This document shows, piece after piece, positions 11,201-20,200 of a stretch of DNA of 64,000 nt. Numbering within the stretch: position 1 is the stretch's first letter; each line of letters begins with the position of its first letter. A program made the position numbers and the translations under genes. Below the pieces are notes generated by a model that made no database searches, had not been told where the DNA came from, and saw only the letters and a list, made by a program, of their open reading frames with translations. This stretch comes from Siphonodentalium dalli (Eukaryota; Mollusca; Scaphopoda; Gadilida; Siphonodentaliidae): the NCBI GenBank assembly GCA_032622095.1, contig CP136066.1, forward strand, positions 132,773,917 through 132,837,916, read 5' to 3'.

Positions 11201-14200
11201 TCAGTTAGAAGCAGTTATCAGTGCTCGATCGCGGAAAATGCTTTTTAATCGAAATAACGCCGAAAATGAAAGTCATCTAAGCCACTTTTCGTCAGAATCA
11301 TTTTACCAATCGAAAGAACTGTCCTCCTCCCATAAATGCATGTATTGAGTATTGTCATTGAATGTTTCATTATTCCAAATTTCCTATTTCTATACAGGTG
11401 TCCGCTTGAAAATTACTGTCGATTAGTCCTGTTTCCATCGGGGGGGGGGGGGGTGGAAAAAAAATTCCGGCACGTATGCCGGGGTGGGTGGGTGGTCAAA
11501 GCCACCAACAAGCAATTTTTTCGGCAACTAAAAAAAAAAATTCCTGCTTGTTTTTTTAGTGTTTTGGCAATGAGGTGGGCTTCAAAACCAATTTGAATGA
11601 GAGAAACAATGTAATTCTAACTGGTAAACTGACTGCAGGCAGTTATCGTGTTGTATTTTGTTGCAAATTTTGAAATCCAAGATGGCCGCTGGCAGCTATG
11701 TTTTTTTGACCGAATGACCTCAAAATGACTCATTCCTATTTACATGTCCATGTTAACATCCATGATAAATAGTATGCACAGAAATTCATATAACAGCTGT
11801 TTACAGTGAATTTCCCCCCGCAAATCTCTGTTTTAGTGTTAAAAGGGGGTGGGTGTCAAAAAATGGTCGGAACAAACTGCCGAAAACGGAAACAAAATTA
11901 GTGGTGGGGGTGGGTGGGTACAAAACTTGATCGAAAGGGAAAAAATGCCATACATGCCTGAAATGTTTTTCCGACCACCCCCTCCCCCACCCTTTATACA
12001 CCCCGAAATTTAGGCGTGATCGAGCAGACTCGTTGGACAGTTATTGTTGTTCACCCCAGAGTCGAACTGGGTTATTTGCTTGGCTGCCTTTCGTCAACAT
12101 TGACACATTTTGGCCAACCTTTTCTCTGTTGTAAAGTTTATACTGTTTTAGTTTTGATACCGAACACATTTTGCACCAGTTTTCTCACAACATCTCTTCA
12201 TATCGCATGAAAGATCATTTATCACAGTATTTATAAGGAAATCATTTCAGTATTAGAATGGTATAATGTCATCCCACCCCCGACAAGGGCTGTAGCGACA
12301 GTGTTATTGCATGAGTGGGTGTGGTTGGGATATAATTGTCCATACTTCGATATCTCAACCATTATTTTGTAGTGTGAAATTGGAACGTTTATAGAACAAG
12401 ATTCAAATAATTTTCTACGTTCAGTCAATTATTTTTTACTCAAAGGGTAACCAGTTCCGACCATAGGGCGGTGTTAGGTTAGAATATTAGTTGGAAATAC
12501 CAGAAATAGGTTGGAATTATTCTCATTGTATGATTTTCCTACCATTAATTACTGGGGAAGTTTGGTATGAAATAGTCAATAGTTGGAAATTTTCCAACCT
12601 TAGGGTGTGTCAGGTTGGATATTTCCAAGGGGTGTGTGCAAATTGAATTATGCGAACCTGGGAGTTTTTTGTCTGGTTCAAGGGGATGGGAACCCTCTAG
12701 CCACGTCCCTATAACTTGTAAGTGATAAATTGACTGATATATCGACTATAGCCCTGCTACCCTAGAATAAGCTTTACGTTTATGTGTGTGCGATCGAAAG
12801 ATGCAGCTCACATGCAAGCACAAGACCACATGCAACATTAGCCACATATATCGGTACCTTTATTTTCCAACTAAATTAATCGAATTGTTACAAGACTAGA
12901 TAGTACATGCATCTATCTGATAAACAATAGATATAATATAATCCTACTATATATTGAATACGAAGGAACATGTAATTACGAATAAAGTAGAAGATACATT
13001 CAGGTTAACGTGAATTCGGTTGATGACGTTATTCGCCTGAGTTCAGTTGAAATTGACATGCGTGTGGCCGACATTTTATGGATGGAATTTTGAAATGAAC
13101 ATGATGAAATTTACAATGAAATTGACAGGCTTCGCCACCAACCGAACTGCTCTCCCAGCGTGGGTACGCATGTAAAATCTTTCCAGATACCAGAGACAAG
13201 AAATACATACCCATTTATTACTATTCAATATGATAATGAGCAAAATTGTAAATGGCTTAATTTCCATAATTATATATAAATGATAAAGATCCTGGAAACC
13301 ACAACTGTCATCGCCACGCAAAAATCTAGCGAAGGTTATATAATCTGAGAAAAAGAAGCTTTTTCGACAATAAATTGATTAGGGTATAGCATTCATTTGT
13401 TGGAGTAGGACAGCCTTTCTATTGGTATAATGGTTGTGGCCAAGTGGCTGAGATGATTGTGAAAACTTAACATTTTCTGGGATATTTTGTGGAAGTAATC
13501 GTCTTTGCGATGTTTAAAAGGCATTTTTCTCACGATATAGCACTGACTTCTGATCGTTGGGGGCCGAATATTAGTGACCAAATTTTCACTTTCCTTAAAC
13601 TGTTTAGAAGTGGCGTCTAAAGTTGTGTATGTTCAGCAAAAACGGTTTCAGAAACAAAAATTCCTCGCATCGGACTCCGTTACTTCCGGGTTTCGTGTGT
13701 GTCCGTTGGTCCACTTTGATTACAGTGTTAAGCTGTAATGTTCTGTTGTCCTCTTACAGTGTTCGAGGCGGCATTCCAGTAGGAAAATGTACAGTTTGAC
13801 GGAGGATCCAGATGATATCGGTTATAGGAGAAGTGTCACAAATTCTGAAAATGGAGACTATAATCAAAAAAGCGACATTGCATATGATAATGTAGCATAT
13901 GAGGATTATGACAAAGACCATAAAGATCACCGGTTAGACATGGTGGACAAAAATAATAAACCAGAGAGTGGTTTCTTCCAATTATCCAATGAAGATCTAA
14001 AAGGACTAGAATCATCACCAACAAATGTGAGTATGTATGATGCATTTGCAACAAACACGTTATCGTCTTCTATTCAATGATATATATATATATACTAACG
14101 TTGTTTCAATCATTAAGCCCACATTTGTTGACGTATGAACTCGGATACCCATAATACATTTCAATAATAGGTCAAGCTATAGTAACATATTTAAAAATCA

Positions 14201-17200
14201 TGGATTCCTCAAGTCAATACATATGCCAATTGTATTTGGCAAGTAATGTTAAAGACATATTATGGACTTGTTCGCGTGCGTGAAATTGATCAGTTAGTAC
14301 GCAGGCGCTATGCCAACACGGTGAATGTAGCATTCTACTAACATCACCGAAAATTTCAGAGAAATCGACCATACCACTCCAGAGAAAACATCGTCTGAAC
14401 TACGCCCAATTGTAAATATTTACATCTCGCTTCGGGACGCAACTATCGGCGATAAACTAACACAAATGATTTCGCCATCTAGAGTCATTGCATTTAATTA
14501 TAGTATATAAGAATGACGGTGTGTATCATCAATTTGGATTACTATTCGTAACAATTAGCTACTTTGAGCAAGATTATTCTCAATTTATATTTGATCTCCC
14601 TACCGGAGTGTTTCACATCACTTTAATGTTCTCCATTACATGGATATGGTAATGTATCATGTATCCAACCATAAAATGTTTCTTGGGAATTTCCCCGGCA
14701 TTCGTAAATCAGAATTATTCCGCCAATTGTTTCATACCACCGAAAACCAAAATGCCTGAAACCAACCATGTTAAATAGTTAGGCTATTAAATATGTTATT
14801 GTAAACTTAGTGGTATAATTTCCTCGTATGCGTCCCTTTAAATAATCTGAAAGATACGAAATACGATAGCAAACTTTATATATCCAACAAAATGCACCGT
14901 CATATGGGTCGGGTCTAATGGTGGAAATATATATTCTCTTTAAATTATTACATATTTAAGGCCCATCGATGTTAATCATATACAAGCTTTATATTTTAAG
15001 ATTTATATTCTATTATTTTTGTGAACCAAAATCATTTTCTAAATTCATATTTTTCTTTATCCAGCAGTCTACCACAGTTTTGTGATAACTACCACATGTG
15101 CTAAATAAGACTGTGTGATATTGTAAGTAATTCACAAAAATTGTGCTTCACGTAACCACTAACGTCTTTGACTCAACACCAAAGCAAGTTGTTTGCAGTT
15201 TTGTGATATACACCACTTTAGTTTGTACTAAAATACTCACTCTAAATTTTGTGATAGTATTTATTTCTTCTAGGATGTTAAACCCTCTTTCACAAACTAA
15301 TCCATATATCATCCTCTTTCTGTGTGGTCATTCTATATAGAAACATATTGGGGTAGCCTAGTTATACAACAACCATGCAGTCATCAATCTCGCCATGTTT
15401 AAAACAAAATTACCTTTCATTTTCAATTAACTAAATCATTAAAATTGTATTTAACATAGGGACAATGAGATGTACCTATATATGTCATGACAATAAGCAA
15501 TTGAGAATACCTAGATTTTTATTTCTCCACCAGCTATAGCTAGGCTGCATGGTTTGTATAGCCAGTCATGTCATTGACAGTAACATAAAGTGTGTGCTAG
15601 TCAGCACAATCCGAACATTGGTAATTTATCTTATAATAAACTCTTCCGGTGTGTTGTTCATTCTGTGCGTTTTCTCGTGTGTATGGTCATATGGCTATTT
15701 GAAATGGGAAGTGTCGCACTTTAAGTGCAGCCTTTGACTGACTGGAGGAATGAGTGAAATTGTTTTTGTCAGGACTTCAAATCACCAAAGTATCCTGTCT
15801 CCACACGCATATGTTTACTAATATACTGGCACATTTATTCATGAATTCTTCGTAATTTGTGGCTAACTATTCTCTATCTGCATGTCATTACTCATTATAC
15901 TTTTATGGTGATGTATTCTCTTATTGGTTGTATAATAAATGTATGATGAATATGTCCTCGACCTAACTAAGTTTTGTTTCCAATGGATATAATACATCAT
16001 GATGATCCAATATCCATATTTTGGAACTTTTTACTTGATCATACTATTCACTACTTAGTTGTTTTTTTTTAATGTGACCCAACATCTCGGTGGTGCTCCT
16101 CACACACAGGAGGGATCTCCACACCAACTGAACTGCTGAGTATATACGGACGTAAAATGTCACGCTGTGTGCTATACGTCCTTACTGAGTACGAAACTAC
16201 TTCAGCATACTCGACCGCCAATACGCCAAGGATTATATAGAATAATATATAATCGGGGTTCACGATTAGATAGCGATTGGTATTCAATCTGAGTAACACA
16301 ATCCAAGCGATAGGATTATATTTCAAAATGAGTATCCTGCTTTAATCGGAAGGGGGGTAACCGGAAACTAGCCACCACTATATATCGCGTGCACGATCGA
16401 CGTGTTACTCAGACTAAATACCAATCGTTTATATTATCGTGAACCCCCATTATTGGCCATTAAGTATATCTCGATATTCAGCTGTAGTCGTGTGCGTAAT
16501 ATATAGGTGCACTATAAAGTTAGCCATTTCTCATAACTGGAACTCAGCACTTACTTCTGCATTTTCACATATAGCCGATAATAATTGGATATAGTCCCAC
16601 CACACTATATATAGTGTAACTAAACTTCAGTATTTATATCCCACCCCTTACACCGTTTAACACATGGAGCCTATGTGAGGTATTCCTATATCACATGAAA
16701 CCCATATTAGATCATTAGAAATGTCATTACATATTTCATTATCTCATTAGTTACACATCACTTGGCATCGCGCCAACAAAATGACCACGTGTCTTTACAT
16801 TGATTCAGGCGGATTAATGCTATTTCGAAAAACAAAATTACCCCACTCCCAAAAGTACATAAAGACTTTTGGGTATGGGGTTATTTTGTGCCAGGTACCT
16901 GTGGTCGTATACGGTTGTGAACCGTCTCAGCCAACGTTGCAGCTTCTTAAAAGGATTTTGATCTGTTAAAAAGGCATTTAAAGCTCTATTTCTCCCACCC
17001 CCTACACACTTTAGCACAGGCAGCCAGTGTGAGATAGCTGGGTGAGATTTCCCTGTCTCGCATAACACGTGACCATCTATCTCACACCACCCACGTGACT
17101 GCTTTACCTATTTAATTAAGAGTCGGAACTAATTTAACAATCCGTCATCATGTTTTGTGTGAACTAAAACAGATCAAAACAATGGCGACCAACCAGTTAC

Positions 17201-20200
17201 GCTTCGCGTTTCAAGTAAATAAATACGGACGAATTCGTGGACGCTAATACAAATGGAGTTGCAGACACAGAGTTGCATATATATCATGAAATATAAATGA
17301 CTAATTTGCGAACATATTCCATAAAACGGAAGACCCCAAGCGAAACTGGCACCACTGGCACATTTCGTAACAGCTAAACAATAGCCGCTTCACAAATGGC
17401 GAACGAAATAATTCCACATTCGAACAGTTGTCATCGTTGCAATAAATCGTCGAACGCGTCTAACTAACAGTTGTCTGTCATATATTCACATGTTTCCGTT
17501 TCTAATGGTATCGATATGGTCATTTCCGATGACAAACACGATTAGTTCAGTTGTATATACTTCATATCAATACGCGCATTTCTCGGAATTTATGCAGGTG
17601 CAACGATGTGACGTATCCATGTCATTTTCACAAGACCGTGTCGATTTCACTCTAACGTATTAACCCTACGCGCACGGGTAACGCGCTTTGTTTTTACAGT
17701 ATATATACTGAAATAATCCCAGTTAATCACGAATATCGCTTCAGATTTCTCCCCAGATATACCGTTACGAAGCTACTGGAATGTGCCAAAGATTGGTATA
17801 AAAAAAAATCGGAATGAGGCTCTTGGGTTGGGAGAAAAATGATATATCATGACCTGGGGTGTGGGATGGAAAAATCTCACCCTCGGGGCCAGATATTTGG
17901 TCCGGACACTCGGCAAGCCTCGTGTCCGGCCCAAATATCTGGCCCCTCGGGTGAGATTTTTCCATCCCACACCCCAGGTCATGATGGATAATATTAATCT
18001 CACTCATTTTAGGGAATGTTGACACATTGTTTTCAATTAGTTTATTCTGATCGTCAAGTTAAGACAGTACAGAGATATATGGATATAATATACAATATAG
18101 TTCAGTACAGGTATACATGTATATATTATATATGGCATAATAATATAATATAGAAATGTTGGACGGTATTCGGTTGTTTCAGTATGTCAGGCGGGTGGTA
18201 ATAAGCCTCAGGCGGACCTGAATATTTCTAGGATCTTCTTAATAAATACTGATAGATTCTTAACTGTCTTTTTATTTCGGGAGTTGAAAAGAGCGGTTAG
18301 TTTGTGAGTGTTAGGTCTCTGGTAGTAGTATGGTTTCAGGTATTTTATTCTAAGTTCATTAAGTTCCCTACATTTCAGTACCATGTGATATTCGTCGCCG
18401 ATTTCAAGTGTATATAGCAATTCCATAGTGGACACATTGCCATTCCTAATATGTATGCCTGCAAGTTAGTTACCGGTAACTGAGGTGGCTATATACCCCT
18501 GACTGTGAATAGTTTATTAACTCCACCAGCAGTGCACGCGGCTTCAGTACAGTGACACTTGTTGACCATACCAAAATATGTGTATATTTATTTATGTGTG
18601 AGACTGAACAATATTTGTAGAATATTCATATATCAACAATTGAACATACAATACTCTCCTCGCTTGAGGCTATCATAAAGAATATACGCAGTTACGCTTC
18701 ACTTTTCAAGTCAATAAATACCGACGAATTTGTGTACGCTAATACAAATGGAGATTACATTCGATCAAACGGAAGGGTCCAAGTCGAATCGGGTTTTACT
18801 TCTACATTTCGTAACACGTAAACAATAGCCGCTTCACAAAATTAATGACGAACGAAATAGTTCCACATTCGAAAAATTGTCATCGTTGCAATAAATCGTC
18901 GAACATATCAAACTAACATGTGTTGTCATATAAATATGTTCCCTTTTCTAATGGTGCCGATAGGATCATTTCCCAATGCAAACACGGTTAGTCTATTTGA
19001 GAAGACTTCATATTCTGAATGCGTATCAGGTGCAACGATGTGACGTATAGTCATGTAGTTTTCACAAGCCATGTCGATTTCTATCAAACGTATTAACCCT
19101 GCGCGGCGGGTAACTCGCTTTGTTTTACGGTATATATAGCTTTAATTGTATATACTGAAATCATCCACGATAATTAATGCAGGTGCCAAAAGGTAGAGTC
19201 CCCTACCCATGGTAGAACAAGTTGAAACCAAATTTGTTTGAAGGAGTAATAAATATTGTTCATGAAAATGATAGTGAAAAATAACACAGTCTGTGTTAAT
19301 TGGCAAATGTCAAATCGATGATGAACGATACCCATGTATGGAATACTATTAGGGCCACTTCCTAATAGCGCTTTCGGCGCGCGCCGAAAGCGACACAAAG
19401 TGCGCCATTAGTAACGCGCCGAAAGCGCGACAAAAAGTGCGCCGAAACATACCCTAATGGCGCACTTTTTGTCGCTTCCGGCGCGCGCCATTAGGGAGTG
19501 GACCTAATAGTATGCCTAATGGCGCTTTCGGCGCGCGCCGAAAGCGACAAAAAGTGCGCCATTAGTAACGCGCCGAAAGCGACAAAATGTGCGCCGTTAC
19601 CTCGCACATTTTGTCGCTTTCTGCGCGCCGAAACATGCGCTAATATCTCACATTGGGGCCACTTCCTAATGGCGCTTTCGGCGCGCGCCGAAAGCGACAA
19701 AAAGTGCGCCGAAAGCGACAAATAGTGCGCCGTAACGGCGCATATTTTTGTCGCTTTCGGCGCGCGCCGAAAGCGCCATTAGGAAGTGGCCCTAATAGGA
19801 TTCCATACCCATGTGCACCAGTGACTTTTTCCAGAAATTAACGATTTTGGTAAGGCGAACCATGTGTCCAAGTTTTAACATATTTCCAACATTGTTGGTG
19901 TTAAAATTACTACATCATACCATATCTCTACTTGATAGGGAAAAAAGTGTTGTTTAATAAGGCAAGTCGTGCTCGAGTCTATATGCATGGCACATGATTT
20001 CTGATGTACGAGCCATGCACGCACCCGATATCTAGACTAAATGGTGTCAGTTTCTCCAACGGTATATGTTAAATATGATTACAATGCAGTTGACATAATT
20101 ACGGATTGCGTTCTCATTAATTCCTTCAATATTGTGTCCAATGTTGTCTTGGCCTAATTATACCCCCACTTTCTAAGAAAATGGGGGATATACTGGATTG

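Noticed and set aside
12050-12090. tRNA-like 'gagtcgaactgggtt' stretch
   Set aside because: No cloverleaf with acceptor, D and anticodon arms could be formed around it by eye.
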